From assembly GCA_007750655.1 (NCBI GenBank), contig CP036290.1, forward strand, positions 992,001 to 1,056,000: DNA of 64,000 nucleotides, in the 5' to 3' direction. Below the pieces are notes generated by a model that did not search any database, was not told the DNA's origin, and saw only the letters and a list, made by a program, of their open reading frames with translations. The stretch's first letter is position 1. Every line of letters starts with the position of its first letter. Shown piece by piece: positions 1 through 9,548 of the stretch. The stretch is from Rohdeia mirabilis. GTDB lineage: Bacteria > Planctomycetota > UBA1135 > GCA-002686595. The position numbers and the translations under genes were made by a program.

Positions 1-435
1 GCGGCTGACCGGCTTCGAGAAGAGCGTGTCGGCGGAACCGCGCTCGAGCATGCGCGGCAGGAAGAAGGACGTGGCGACGACGGCGAAGAGTGCGCCGAAA
101 CTGCCGCTGATCACGGTGGTGAACAGGTTCTGGATCGCACGCACGATCGTCTCGTTCGTGTTGTCGCCGCCGATCACCCCGAAGGCGAAGCCGAACGTGC
201 CCAGGAACTGCTCGTAGTCGTACTTGAACATCCCGAACAGCACTTCGACGCCGTCCTGGCGGAAGCCGATGACGAACGTCAGCGCCACCATCAACAGGAC
301 CAGACCGAGCAGCACCTTGAAGACGGCGTTGTCGATGACCTGCAGGTACGCGTCGCGCACGAGCGCCCGGTAGATCGCGCCGCGCGAGACGTTCGGATCG
401 TCGAAGTCGGTGTTCGTGTGGTCGAGCGCGTTCAC
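1..435 (-). CDS. ABC-2 type transporter permease (partial, N-terminal part)
   Basis: This is the N-terminal 145 residues of an inner-membrane permease whose C-terminus lies beyond the window start. The reading starts with GTG at 435-433, which overlaps the TGA stop of the upstream ATPase gene as GTGA. A perfect AAGGAGGT ribosome site sits at 448-441, so the start is well supported. After a polar start (about residues 1-37) comes a hydrophobic segment with the core VLLGLVLLMVALTFVIGF. A second one, near residues 110-128, includes the stretch GSFGALFAVVATSFFLP. The layout fits ABC-2/NosY-like permeases that work with the ATPase encoded just upstream. The substrate cannot be told from the sequence. 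Confidence 0.8.
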   Translation of the reverse strand, partial: MNALDHTNTDFDDPNVSRGAIYRALVRDAYLQVIDNAVFKVLLGLVLLMVALTFVIGFRQDGVEVLFGMFKYDYEQFLGTFGFAFGVIGGDNTNETIVRAIQNLFTTVISGSFGALFAVVATSFFLPRMLERGSADTLFSKPVSR

Positions 436-1421
436 GCGGCACCTCCTTGCGTCGCTGCGCCGGACGTGCGCCGGTTCTCGGCCACGACCAGGTCGATGAA
501 CGAGGACTCGAGCGACTGGCGTTCGGGGCTCACCGCGCGGATCGAGATCCCCGCACCGCGCAGTGCGTCGATGACGCGATCGGTCTCCTCGGTCCGCATG
601 CGACAGCGCAGGCCGTCGGGGGTCGTCTCGACGCCCGCGACCAGCGGTGTCACGAGCGCCTCGGCGCGGTCGAGGCCGGACTCGAGCTCGAAACGCACGA
701 GTCCCGTGTCGGGCGTCAGGTCGTCGACCGTGCCCTGCTTCAGGATCTGGCCGCGGTCGATGATCACGATGCGATCGCACATCTGCTCGATCTCCATCAG
801 AAGGTGCGAGTTGATGAAGATGGTCACGCCGCGTTCACGCAGGCGCGCGATGATCTCGCGGATCTTCGCGCGACCGACGGGGTCGACGCCGTCGGTCGGT
901 TCGTCGAGGAAGATCAGCCGCGGCTCGTGGATCAGCGCCTGGGCGAGTCCGATGCGCTGCTGCATGCCCTTGCTGTACTCGCGCACCTTGCGGTCGGCGC
1001 CCTCGGTCATGTCGACCGCGTCGAGTAGCGCCGGGATGCGTTCCTTCAACCACGACGGCGAGCGCCCGCACAGGCCGCCGAAGAGCTGCATCACCTGACG
1101 GCCGGTGAGGTACTGGGGCAAGCGGTGTGCTTCGGGCAGGTAGCCCACGCGCGTGCGCGACGAGGCGCGACCGGCGCGTTCACCGAACAGGAACGCATCG
1201 CCCGTCCAGCCGCCGGCGAGACCGAGGAGGATCTTGATCATCGTCGTCTTGCCCGCGCCGTTCGGCCCGAGCAGTCCGAAGACCGATCCCGGTTCGACGG
1301 CCAGGCTGACACCGCGTAGCGCTTCGAAGCCCTTTCCGAAGAGTCCCTTGCGGTAGCGCATCCGCAGGTTCTTGACCTCGAGCACGAGGTCGGGCGTGGG
1401 GGCTGTGGTCGTGGTCGTCAT
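432..1421 (-). CDS. ABC transporter ATP-binding protein
   Basis: Cytoplasmic ATPase that would power the adjacent ABC-2 permease. The protein has about 329 residues. The Walker A motif is GPNGAGKTT, the signature is the variant YSKGMQQR, and Walker B reads LIFLDEPTDGVDP, followed by the switch histidine in INSHLL. The variant signature is common in ABC-2/CcmA-type exporter ATPases. The start chosen is ATG at 1421, which overlaps the TGA stop of the ROK kinase gene as ATGA; an upstream in-frame extension would run into that gene. The stop overlaps the permease start. Kinase, ATPase and permease are therefore translationally coupled. The substrate is unknown. Confidence 0.92.
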   Translation of the reverse strand: MTTTTTAPTPDLVLEVKNLRMRYRKGLFGKGFEALRGVSLAVEPGSVFGLLGPNGAGKTTMIKILLGLAGGWTGDAFLFGERAGRASSRTRVGYLPEAHRLPQYLTGRQVMQLFGGLCGRSPSWLKERIPALLDAVDMTEGADRKVREYSKGMQQRIGLAQALIHEPRLIFLDEPTDGVDPVGRAKIREIIARLRERGVTIFINSHLLMEIEQMCDRIVIIDRGQILKQGTVDDLTPDTGLVRFELESGLDRAEALVTPLVAGVETTPDGLRCRMRTEETDRVIDALRGAGISIRAVSPERQSLESSFIDLVVAENRRTSGAATQGGAA

Positions 1422-2368
1422 GGAGTCTCCAACATGGCTGCTCGTGCGGCGCCGATCCAACCCGCTGCCGGACCGAGCACGGCGGGCAGCAGTTCGATCT
1501 CGGCCGTGCGCCCACCGTAACTGGCTGCTTCGATGCCGCGGCGCACTCCGGGCAGCAGCACATCGAGCGCGGCGGCGAATCCGCCGCCGAACAGGTAGGT
1601 ACGCAGGTCGAAGAGATTGATTGCGGCGCCGACGCCGCGGCCGAGGTCCTCACCGATCGCTTCGAGCAGGTCGCGTTCGGGACCGGACGCTGCGCGCGCG
1701 CGTTCGGCCAACAGTTCGAGATCGCCCGGTGAAGCGCTGGGCAGACCCGCAGCGAGTGCGAGCCTTTCGGCGGCGGAAGCCGATGCGAAGGTCTCGAGGC
1801 AGCCGACGCGTCCGCAGCCACAGACCGGCCCGGTGTCGTGGATCTTCGTGTGCCCGATCTCGCCCGCCATCCCGCGTCCGCGCCACAGCCGGTTGCCGAG
1901 CACGACGCCGCCGCCGATGCCGGTCCCGAGCGTGAGCAGGAACAGGTCGTCGCGCTCCGCCCCCGCGCCGAGCCAGGACTCGCCCAGCGCCGCGCTGTTG
2001 GCGTCGTTCTCCACGTGGACGTGGGTCGGATCCACACCGAGCACCTCGGCCAGCGCCGCGCGCAACGGGCGTCCGTCGAGCCACGGCAGGTTCGGCGAGC
2101 GCTCGACGCCACCGTGGTCGTCGTCGAGAAGTCCGGGAACACCGAGGCCGACGCCGGTCGCCAGGTCGCTCGGCCGTTTCGCGCCGCGCTGCGTGCACAT
2201 CTCGTCCGCCAGTTCGCGGACGATCCCGACCAGCTCGTCGAACGTCGTCGGACGGCGCGCGCTGCGCAGGTGGGGGACGAGGATCTCTCCGTCCGCGGCG
2301 ACCAGTCCGGCTTTCACGGCCGAGCCGCCCACGTCGAGGCCGAGGATCACAGGGTGCGGCGTGGTCAT
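1418..2368 (-). CDS. ROK family sugar kinase (glucokinase-like)
   Basis: The 316-residue protein has the N-terminal phosphate loop GLDVGGSAVKAGLV, the catalytic-Asp region ENDANSAALGE, and the ROK zinc signature GHTKIHDTGPVCGCGRVGCLE with one His and three Cys. It lacks an N-terminal helix-turn-helix, so it is an enzyme-type ROK rather than a NagC/XylR repressor. ROK kinases phosphorylate glucose, N-acetylmannosamine or related sugars; which one applies here is not visible. It lies 70 bp downstream of the GlgA-like gene and overlaps the ABC ATPase gene by four bases. A link to glucose or glycogen metabolism is plausible but inferred. Confidence 0.9.
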   Translation of the reverse strand: MTTPHPVILGLDVGGSAVKAGLVAADGEILVPHLRSARRPTTFDELVGIVRELADEMCTQRGAKRPSDLATGVGLGVPGLLDDDHGGVERSPNLPWLDGRPLRAALAEVLGVDPTHVHVENDANSAALGESWLGAGAERDDLFLLTLGTGIGGGVVLGNRLWRGRGMAGEIGHTKIHDTGPVCGCGRVGCLETFASASAAERLALAAGLPSASPGDLELLAERARAASGPERDLLEAIGEDLGRGVGAAINLFDLRTYLFGGGFAAALDVLLPGVRRGIEAASYGGRTAEIELLPAVLGPAAGWIGAARAAMLETP

Positions 2369-2438
2369 CGGTCGCGACGGTCGGGCCGCCGCGTCGTCGA
2401 ACGGGGTCGGAGGAACGGGCGGAGCGAGGCGCCGACGA

Positions 2439-3911
2439 TCAGCGGCCGCGGATGCGGCGCGTGACGCGACGGTAGGCCTTGATGTACTCGTCGGCCGCGC
2501 GCTCCCAGGACAGGTCCTGGGCGAGACAGCGCATCACGAGCGCACGCCACTTGCGCGGCGCGGTGTAGTGCTCGGCGGCGCGCAGGGCGGCTTCGAGCAG
2601 GCCCTCGCCTGTGTAGGGCGAGAAGTGGAAGCCGAGGCCCTCTTCGGGATTCTCCAAGGCGTCCGGCACCACGTGTTCGAGCCCGCTGTTCGCGTAGACG
2701 ATCGGCGTCACGCCGTAGCGCAGGGCGATGCCGAACAGCGGGTTCGACGGCTGGTAGTGCGAGGGGAGGAGCAGCGCGTCGGAACCACCCATCAGGCGGT
2801 GCGCGGCGGCGGCGTCGTAGCCCTGCAGGACGCGCATGCGCCCCACGAAGGTGGTCTCCATCGTGCGCAGGCGTTTGGCGACGTCGTCGCCGCCGGCGCC
2901 CATCACGACGATCTGCACGTCGCGCTCGAGCAGCGGCCCCATGACCTCGGCCAACAGGTCGAAGCCCGAGTCCGCGTCCCAGCGACCGATGTGGCAGGCG
3001 AGCAGCGAGTCCGAATCCACGTCGAGCTGCAACGCCGACTGCAGCGCGATCTTGCAGTCGCTCTTGCCCTTCGGGTCGCTGGCATCGAACTGCGACGGGA
3101 GCAGCGGGTCGCGCTTCGGGTTCCAGGCCTGGAAGTCGATGCCGTTGAGGATGCCGATCAGCTCCTTCTTGCGGCGCTCGAACGTCTCCTCGAGACCGTA
3201 GCCGCGGTCCTTCTCCTGGATGACCTTGGCGTGGTGCGGCGAGTGCGTGCCGACGACCGTCGCGAACTCGGCGCCGGCCTTGAGGAAGTTGACCTTGCCC
3301 GCGAGTTCCACGCCTTCGATGGCGCGGAAGTACTCGTGCGGGATGTCCATCTTCGCCAGGATCTCGCGCTCGAACGTGCCCTGCATCGCGAGGTTGTGGA
3401 CCGACAGGAACGTGCCCGCGCGGCAGGCCGGGTGGTCGGTCGGCTTCTCGAGGTACTCGAGGCGGTGGATCAGCGGCAGGATCCCGCCCGTCCAGTCCAT
3501 CGCGTGGATGACGTCGGGCGCGAAGCCGAGGCCCGGGAAGCTGGCCAGCACGGCGCGCGAGAAGCAGGCGTAGCGACGCCAGTTGTCGGTGTAGGGACCG
3601 TTCTCGTCGCCGTAGGGGTGCTTGCCCTCGAAGAAGCGCGGGTGGTCGAACAGGTAGACCGGCAGGTCACCGAGTTGGCCGCGGTGGATGCGGAAGGTCT
3701 GCGGCTCCTCCGGATCGGGGACCGTGACCGGCGGCAGCTCCTCGAGCTCGCCGAGCGCCTCCGCGTCGAGTTCCACCGTCCACGGAATGAACACACGCGT
3801 GTCGCTCCCGGCGGCACGCAGATGCCGTGCCAGGTCCTGGGCGACGCTCGCGAGGTTGGTGCGGCGGACGAGCTGCTGGAGCTCGGGTGTGACGAAGGCG
3901 ACCTTGACCAA
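2439..3911 (-). CDS. GlgA-like glycosyltransferase (GT5), probably catalytically altered
   Basis: The 490-residue protein aligns along its whole length with bacterial ADP-glucose glycogen synthases. Landmarks are VHNLAMQGTF (about 171-180), NGIDFQAWNP (256-265), the MGGSDALLLPS core (374-384), and a C-terminal DLSWERAADEY matching the family's DFSWxxAAxxY. Several functional positions differ from E. coli GlgA. The KTGGL loop is RRTNL (16-20), HDWH is MDWT (138-141), Lys305 is Ser315, and Glu377 in EPCGL is Gln387 in QPSNPL; Arg300 is kept as Arg310. The start is TTG, the only one placing the N-terminus where GlgA proteins begin, and it has no clear ribosome site. It may use another donor, be non-catalytic, or be a structural or regulatory paralogue. 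Confidence 0.85.
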   Translation of the reverse strand: MVKVAFVTPELQQLVRRTNLASVAQDLARHLRAAGSDTRVFIPWTVELDAEALGELEELPPVTVPDPEEPQTFRIHRGQLGDLPVYLFDHPRFFEGKHPYGDENGPYTDNWRRYACFSRAVLASFPGLGFAPDVIHAMDWTGGILPLIHRLEYLEKPTDHPACRAGTFLSVHNLAMQGTFEREILAKMDIPHEYFRAIEGVELAGKVNFLKAGAEFATVVGTHSPHHAKVIQEKDRGYGLEETFERRKKELIGILNGIDFQAWNPKRDPLLPSQFDASDPKGKSDCKIALQSALQLDVDSDSLLACHIGRWDADSGFDLLAEVMGPLLERDVQIVVMGAGGDDVAKRLRTMETTFVGRMRVLQGYDAAAAHRLMGGSDALLLPSHYQPSNPLFGIALRYGVTPIVYANSGLEHVVPDALENPEEGLGFHFSPYTGEGLLEAALRAAEHYTAPRKWRALVMRCLAQDLSWERAADEYIKAYRRVTRRIRGR

Positions 3912-4223
3912 AGCGTCTTGGGCGACAGGTGTTGTGTCGCGGCGAGGGGCGATTCACGCGGCGCTCTCGCGGAGCGACCGAGCGCGGCGGAACCGACCTG
4001 GCAGGGACGGATCGACCCGGGGCGCGGATGGTAGGCGACCACCCCGGGGAATCCGCCTGTGGGGAGGCAAAGGGGTCGATGTGGCCCGGATGCGGCACAG
4101 ATCATGCCAAAAGCGGGACGCGAGGGCCAGCCGGGGCCGCGCGATCGCCCGTCGCCAGGGGTCGGGTGGCGAATGGTGCGGGTCGACCCTGGTCATGGGC
4201 CATGGAGGCGGCCCAGCCGGCCT
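3912..4223 (-). other. 312-bp gap upstream of the GlgA-like gene
   Basis: This spacer lies between the GlgA-like gene and the M48 protease gene, both on the minus strand. It should hold the promoter of the GlgA-like gene. I see no convincing promoter box, terminator hairpin, tRNA or credible small ORF in it. Confidence 0.4.
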
Positions 4224-5111
4224 TCAGGAGCCTTCGTAGATCGGCAACACCTCGGGCAGGAGCGCCTTGATGTCGGCGATGCGCGTGCCGTGCGAGGGGT
4301 GGGTCGAGAGCCACTCGGGGCCGCCGCCGCCGCCGGTCATCGAGCTCATCCGCTCCCAGAACGCGACGGCTTCGCGCGGGTCGTAGCCGGCCTCGGCCAT
4401 CAGGAACAGGCCGATGTGGTCGGCCTCGCTCTCCTGGCCGCGTCCCCACGGGCGCGACACGAGCAGGTCGAAGCCGATCACACCCAGTTCGGCGTACTCG
4501 GCCCAGTCGGGGCGCACCAGGTTCACGCCCTCGAGCACGCTCTGCTGGACCAGCTGTTGCCCCATGCGCTCGGCTCCGTGGCGCGCGATCGCGTGGGAGA
4601 GCTCGTGCCCCATCACCACGGCCAGGCCGGCCTCGTTCTGGGTGATCGGGAGGATGCCGGTGTAGACCGCCATCTTGCCGCCCGGCAGGGCCCAGGCGTT
4701 CGGCACGTCGTCGGCCTTCAGGACCCGGACCTCCCAGTCGAAGCCCGGATCGATGTTCATCTTCTTCGCCGCGGCGACCAGGCGGTCCATGACGCGGTTC
4801 ACCATCTGGACCTGCGGACCGCTCTTGATCTCCTGCTCGCCCTGCAGGATCTCGTCGTAGGCCTCGGCGCCCAAGGGGCTGTCCTGCTCGACGGGGAACG
4901 GCACGAACGCCGAGCGCCCCGTGATCGGCACGCTGACGCAGGCGGCGACCAACGCGGCCAGCGGCAGCAGGTAACGGGCCCGTCGCGTCCTGGAAGCCGA
5001 GCGGCGCGAGGACGCGGAGGCGTCCGGGTAGACTGCCGCCGGCGCGCCTGTGCGCTCGTCGAGCTGGCTGGCAGCGTTCTGGGATCGAGTCGTCGAGTTC
5101 CGTTCGTTCAT
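4224..5111 (-). CDS. M48 family zinc metalloprotease lipoprotein
   Basis: About 295 residues. A polar, arginine-rich leader is followed by a hydrophobic stretch ending in the lipobox LVAAC, with Cys58 as the predicted lipidation site, so the mature protein is membrane-anchored outside the cytoplasm. After that come VPITGR, the zinc site HELSH (169-173), and a downstream ESEAD that supplies the third ligand. M48 proteases of this type resemble BepA/LoiP and act in envelope protein quality control. The start is ATG at 5111 with an AGGAG site nine bases upstream; the longer in-frame extension has no support and would cross the promoter region shared with gpmI. Confidence 0.9.
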   Translation of the reverse strand: MNERNSTTRSQNAASQLDERTGAPAAVYPDASASSRRSASRTRRARYLLPLAALVAACVSVPITGRSAFVPFPVEQDSPLGAEAYDEILQGEQEIKSGPQVQMVNRVMDRLVAAAKKMNIDPGFDWEVRVLKADDVPNAWALPGGKMAVYTGILPITQNEAGLAVVMGHELSHAIARHGAERMGQQLVQQSVLEGVNLVRPDWAEYAELGVIGFDLLVSRPWGRGQESEADHIGLFLMAEAGYDPREAVAFWERMSSMTGGGGGPEWLSTHPSHGTRIADIKALLPEVLPIYEGS

Positions 5112-5328
5112 GGCTGAGCTCCTGTGGCGAGCGCGCAGTATGCCACCCGACCGGCGCCCGCCGGACCCGGGGCTCCGAGGACTCGCGGGTACGGACCGCT
5201 CGCGTGCGCCGAGCACGCGCGTCGGTCGCGCTGACCCCGACGGGCGCGCACGCCGTCCGCGCGCGCCGGCATCCCCACTGCGCGAGGTCGGCTCCACCGC
5301 TCCCGACCATTCGACTTCAGCCCGTTCC

Positions 5329-6879
5329 ATGACCACGTTCCGCCCCCTGCGCCGCCCGCTCCTGCTCATGGTCCTCGACGGCTGGGGGCACCGCGAGGCC
5401 ACGGCCCACAACGCGATCTCGCACTCGGCGCCGTTCTTCGCCGATGCGCTCGGGCGCTATCCGCACACGCTGCTCTCGGCCTCCGGGCGCGAGGTCGGAC
5501 TACCGCTCGGACTGATGGGCAACAGCGAGGTCGGGCACACCAACCTCGGGGCCGGGCGCGTCGTGTACCAGGACATCACGCGCATCGACAAGTCGATCGC
5601 GGACGGCGACTTCTTCGAGAACGGTGCGCTGGTCCGCGCGTTCGAGACCGCGCGCACCGACGGCTCGCGCGTGCACCTCGTCGGTCTCGTGAGCGACGGC
5701 GGCGTGCACTCGAGCCTCGACCATGTGGAGGCGCTGCTCGATCTGGCGCGCAGGCGCGGGCTGACCGGCGACCAGGTGGCGATCCATGTGATCCTCGACG
5801 GTCGCGATACGCCGCCGCGCAGTGCCGCTCCGTACCTCGAACGGATCGAGCGCGCGATCGCGGCCAGCGGCGTCGGGCGCATCGCATCGGTCGTCGGCCG
5901 CTACTTCGCGATGGACCGCGACACCAACTGGGAGCGCGTCCAGAAGGCCTACGACCTGTTCGTGGCCGGTCGCGGCGCGCGCGTGGGCACGGCCCTCGAC
6001 GCGCTCGAGCAGTCCTACGCGGCGGACACCGGCGACGAGTTCGTCGATCCGCACGTGGTCGGCGCACCCGACGCCTGTCGCATCGCGAGCGGAGACCAGG
6101 TCGTGTGCTTCAACTTCCGGGCGGACCGCATGCGACAGCTCTGCCAAGCGCTCGGCTTCCGGGACTTCGACGGCTTCCAGCGCTCGCCGCGCGTCGAACC
6201 GGTGATCACGACGCTGACGCAGTACCGCGACGACTACCCGTTCGCGATCGCCTACCCGAAGATCGACCTGGTCGGCATCTTCCCCGAGGTGATCAGCGCC
6301 GCCGGCCTGAGTCAGGAACGCATCGCCGAGACCGAGAAGTACGCGCACGTCACGTTCTTCTTCTCCGGCGGTCGCGAGCGTGAGTTCGAGGGCGAGAGCC
6401 GCACGCTCGTGCCGAGTCCGAAGGTCGCGACCTACGACCTGAAGCCCCAGATGAGCGCCTACGAGGTCAAGGACGCGATCCTGCGTTCGCTCGAGAAGGG
6501 CGACACGGACGTCTACGTCATCAACTTCGCCAACGCAGACATGGTCGGGCACACGGGCGACTTCGACGCCGCCTGCATGGCCGTCGCGGCGGTCGACACG
6601 TGCCTGTCCGAGATCGTCCCGCGGGTGGTGGCGAAGGGCGGCATCGCCGCGATCACCGCCGACCACGGCAACGCCGAGATGCTGTGGGACGAGGTCAACG
6701 ACCAGCCCCACACCGCGCACACGACCAACCCGGTGCCGATCGTCCTGTGTGGCGACGGACTGGCCGGCGTCGAGCTGCGGAAGATGGGCATCCTCGCCGA
6801 CGTGGCGCCGACGCTGCTCGACCTGGCCGGGCTGCCGCTGTCCGAGACGATGGACGGAAGGAGTCTGATCGTGCGCTGA
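5329..6879 (+). CDS. gpmI: 2,3-bisphosphoglycerate-independent phosphoglycerate mutase
   Basis: Cytoplasmic glycolytic enzyme that interconverts 3- and 2-phosphoglycerate. The 516 residues match the usual family length of about 510. The N-terminal metal site is VLDGWG, the phospho-acceptor serine is Ser66 in NSEVGH, and conserved blocks include LVSDGGVHS, ILDGRDTPP, NFRADRMRQL and the C-terminal metal site ADHGNAEML followed by HTAHT. The start is ATG at 5329, where the homologous N-terminus begins; the upstream in-frame extension is low-complexity and lacks support. It is divergent from the M48 gene and convergent with hscA, from which it is separated by a strong hairpin. Confidence 0.96.
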   Translation: MTTFRPLRRPLLLMVLDGWGHREATAHNAISHSAPFFADALGRYPHTLLSASGREVGLPLGLMGNSEVGHTNLGAGRVVYQDITRIDKSIADGDFFENGALVRAFETARTDGSRVHLVGLVSDGGVHSSLDHVEALLDLARRRGLTGDQVAIHVILDGRDTPPRSAAPYLERIERAIAASGVGRIASVVGRYFAMDRDTNWERVQKAYDLFVAGRGARVGTALDALEQSYAADTGDEFVDPHVVGAPDACRIASGDQVVCFNFRADRMRQLCQALGFRDFDGFQRSPRVEPVITTLTQYRDDYPFAIAYPKIDLVGIFPEVISAAGLSQERIAETEKYAHVTFFFSGGREREFEGESRTLVPSPKVATYDLKPQMSAYEVKDAILRSLEKGDTDVYVINFANADMVGHTGDFDAACMAVAAVDTCLSEIVPRVVAKGGIAAITADHGNAEMLWDEVNDQPHTAHTTNPVPIVLCGDGLAGVELRKMGILADVAPTLLDLAGLPLSETMDGRSLIVR

Positions 6880-6903
6880 GTTCGGGAAGGAGTCGGGACG
6901 AAG

Positions 6904-6941
6904 CGAAGCAGCTCGGAGCGGTGGTGCTCCGAGCTGCTTCG
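6904..6941. terminator. Bidirectional hairpin between gpmI and hscA
   Basis: A perfect 16-bp stem (6904-6919 with 6926-6941) encloses the loop GGTGGT. It lies between two convergent genes and is followed by only three T, so it would be a U-poor intrinsic terminator or an RNA-stabilising hairpin for both transcripts. Confidence 0.75.
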
Positions 6942-6987
6942 TTTCGAGCTGGGCCCCGGCGAAGTGGGCGGCGCCGCCTCGCGCCGA

Positions 6988-8865
6988 TCAGACGTCCGAG
7001 AGCGCCTTGCCGGACAGGGCCGTGCGCGCCACGTTGTCCATCAGCACCGCCGCGAGCGGGAGCGTCGCCTGCTCGAATCGGTCGCGGATCTTCTGCGCGT
7101 GCTCGACGCCGGGTCGCGCTGCGCCCTTCGCGGTGAGTGCGCGCGCGTCGGCCGCCGCCTCCTCGATCTCGAGGCGCGACTCGGGATCGAGGCGCTCGTT
7201 CACCGCGGTCATGTTCTTGTCCACGGCCGCGAGCATCGTGCCGAGCTCGATCAAGAGATCCGCGACGCGTCGGGCCTCGAAGTCCTCCTTCGCGTTGTCG
7301 AGCGAAGCCTTCAGCATCGCTTCGACCTGGTCGTCGTCGAGGCCGTTCATCGGGTGGATCTCGATCGACGCGGTGGCGCCCTTCGTCTCCTCCTTGGCGG
7401 TGACCTGGAGGATGCCGTCGGCGTCGATCGCGAAGCGCACGGCGATGCGACCCATGCCGGCGGGCATCGGCGGGATGCCCTTCAGCTCGAAGCGACCGAG
7501 GCTGCGGCAGTCCTCGGCCAGTTCGCGCTCGCCCTGGACGATGTTGAACGTCATCCCGGTCTGGTTGTCGGCGTAGGTCGTGAAGCCGGCCTTCGCGCTG
7601 CACGGGACGGGGGAGTTGCGGTGGATGATCTTCTCCACGGCGCCGCCCATGGTCTCGAGTCCGAGCGACAGCGGCGTCACGTCGAGCAGCAGCACGTCGC
7701 GCGTGCCGCCGGCGAGGACGTGACCCTGGACGGCCGCTCCGAGCGCGACCACTTCGTCCGGGTTGAGCTCGGTGTGCGGCACGCGGCCGAACGCGGCTTC
7801 GACCGCGGCGCGCACGGCCGGCGTGCGCGTCGAGCCGCCGACCAGGACCACTTCGTCGACGTCGGCGGGGGTGAGCTTCGCATCGGCCAGCGCCGAGGTG
7901 CACAGCGCGAGCGTGCGCTGGATCAGGTCGCCGATCAGCGCTTCGTACTCGTCGCGCGTCACGCGGCGGCGCAGCGTCACGCCGTGGTCGGCGATCGAAA
8001 CGTGCAGTTCGGCACTCGGCGAGCGGCTGAGCTCCTGCTTGCAGCGCTCGGCCGCGAGTCGCAACGACTGGGTCAGCGCGGGATCCGTGAGGTCCTCGGC
8101 CGAGATCTTGGGTGCCAGTTCCTGCTTCGCGAGCTGGACGAGCACGCGGTCGAAGTCGTCGCCGCCCAGGTGCGTGTCGCCCGCCGTCGAGAGCACGCGG
8201 AACACGCCGTCCTCGATCGCGAGGATCGACACGTCGAAGGTGCCGCCGCCGAGGTCGTACACCACGACCGTGCCTTCCTTGCGCTGGTCGAGACCGTAGG
8301 CGAGGCTCGCCGCGGTCGGCTCGTTGATGATGCGCAGGGTCTCGAGGCCGGCGAGGCGCGCGGCGGTGCGCGTGGCCTGGCGCTGGGTGTCGTCGAAGTA
8401 GGCCGGCACCGTGATGACGGCGCGCTTCGGTGCTTCGCCCCCGAGCGCCTGGCAGGCGAGGCGTTGGACCTCGCCGAGGATCATCGCGGAGATCTGCTCG
8501 GGCGTGTAGGTCTCCTCGCGTACGTGGAACTGGATCACGCCGTTCGGGCCCGCGCTGGTGCGGAAGGGAACGTTCTCGAGGTCCTGCTGCACGTCGTCGA
8601 GCCCGCGACCCATGAAGCGCTTGACGCTGAACAGCGCGCGGTCGGGCTCCGCTGCCGCGCGGTCGCGCGCCTTGCCGCCCACCAAGGTCGATCCGTCGTC
8701 GGCGAAGAACACCGCGCTCGGTACGACGCCACCGTGGTCGCTGGGGCGCAGCACGACCGGCTTGCCGCCGACGAACAGGGCCGCCATGGAGTTGGTGGTT
8801 CCCAGGTCGATCCCGAGCACGGGCTCGGTGCGGTCCTGGATGACGTCGAGTTCGATGTAGGCCAT
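6988..8865 (-). CDS. hscA: Fe-S cluster assembly chaperone HscA (Hsp70)
   Basis: ATP-dependent Hsp70 chaperone that, with HscB, helps release Fe-S clusters from IscU. The 625 residues include GIDLGTTNS near the N-terminus, [14 protein letters not shown], and [12 protein letters not shown] in the ATPase domain. The substrate domain follows, starting near [15 protein letters not shown]. Overall length and the short C-terminal tail fit HscA better than full DnaK, and its position as last gene of an isc operon supports the assignment. It begins 40 bp after hscB. General DnaK function cannot be excluded from sequence alone. Confidence 0.92.
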   Translation of the reverse strand: MAYIELDVIQDRTEPVLGIDLGTTNSMAALFVGGKPVVLRPSDHGGVVPSAVFFADDGSTLVGGKARDRAAAEPDRALFSVKRFMGRGLDDVQQDLENVPFRTSAGPNGVIQFHVREETYTPEQISAMILGEVQRLACQALGGEAPKRAVITVPAYFDDTQRQATRTAARLAGLETLRIINEPTAASLAYGLDQRKEGTVVVYDLGGGTFDVSILAIEDGVFRVLSTAGDTHLGGDDFDRVLVQLAKQELAPKISAEDLTDPALTQSLRLAAERCKQELSRSPSAELHVSIADHGVTLRRRVTRDEYEALIGDLIQRTLALCTSALADAKLTPADVDEVVLVGGSTRTPAVRAAVEAAFGRVPHTELNPDEVVALGAAVQGHVLAGGTRDVLLLDVTPLSLGLETMGGAVEKIIHRNSPVPCSAKAGFTTYADNQTGMTFNIVQGERELAEDCRSLGRFELKGIPPMPAGMGRIAVRFAIDADGILQVTAKEETKGATASIEIHPMNGLDDDQVEAMLKASLDNAKEDFEARRVADLLIELGTMLAAVDKNMTAVNERLDPESRLEIEEAAADARALTAKGAARPGVEHAQKIRDRFEQATLPLAAVLMDNVARTALSGKALSDV

Positions 8866-8905
8866 TGGGGGATGGGGAGCGGGCGAGCCACTGGGGCTCG
8901 CTTGG

Positions 8906-9544
8906 CTAGCGGGTGAGCGTGCCGATCTCGCCGAGCGCGCGGTCGATGTAGCGCAGGGCGTTGAGGCGTCGGCGGACCGTGCGCAGGCGTTCGTCGCCCG
9001 CGGCCGGTAGGGGGGTGAGGTCGCGTTCGAGCCCGGCGAGTTCTGTGGTGCGCGCGGCGTCGAGGTCCGAAGTGAGCGTCGCGAGCGCGTTCGGATCGCC
9101 GGTGCCGCCGTCGCGCGCTTCCTCGAGCACCTCGTTCCACTCCATGACCTCCATCAGGAACGCCTGGGGCATCTGGCGCTCGTCGTCGCGGCTCGGACCT
9201 CCCTGGGCGGACACCAGCCAGTCCGCGCGACGGAGGTCGTCGGAGAGGATCTCGAACGCAGCGTTGAGCGACGACGTGGCCCGTTCGGCCGCCTCGCGCT
9301 CCGCCTCGCCCTGGGTCGCGAAGAAGTCCGGGTGGGTCGCGCGCTGCAGCTTCAGCAGCTTCTTGCGCAGGAGTTTCGCGTCCACTTCGAAGGCGCGTTC
9401 GATCCCGAAGGCGCGGAACGGGTCCTCTTCGTCGGTCCGAAGCAGCGCGCCGCACTCAAGGCACGCGACGGTGCTCTCGAGTGGGCGGCCGCATCGCTCG
9501 CAGGCAGCCTGCGAGCGTTCGGGCTCGGCCACGTCGATCTCCAC
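8906..9544 (-). CDS. hscB: J-domain co-chaperone HscB with N-terminal zinc ribbon
   Basis: Co-chaperone that stimulates HscA and brings it to IscU. The 212-residue protein has a J domain with the HPD signature in THPDFF and a C-terminal three-helix region typical of HscB. Ahead of the J domain is a CERC-x9-CLEC zinc ribbon, absent from E. coli HscB but reminiscent of the cysteine-containing extension of animal HSC20. The start is GTG at 9544, four bases after the iscA stop. The gene sits between iscA and hscA in the operon. Confidence 0.9.
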   Translation of the reverse strand: MEIDVAEPERSQAACERCGRPLESTVACLECGALLRTDEEDPFRAFGIERAFEVDAKLLRKKLLKLQRATHPDFFATQGEAEREAAERATSSLNAAFEILSDDLRRADWLVSAQGGPSRDDERQMPQAFLMEVMEWNEVLEEARDGGTGDPNALATLTSDLDAARTTELAGLERDLTPLPAAGDERLRTVRRRLNALRYIDRALGEIGTLTR

Positions 9545-9548
9545 TCGA

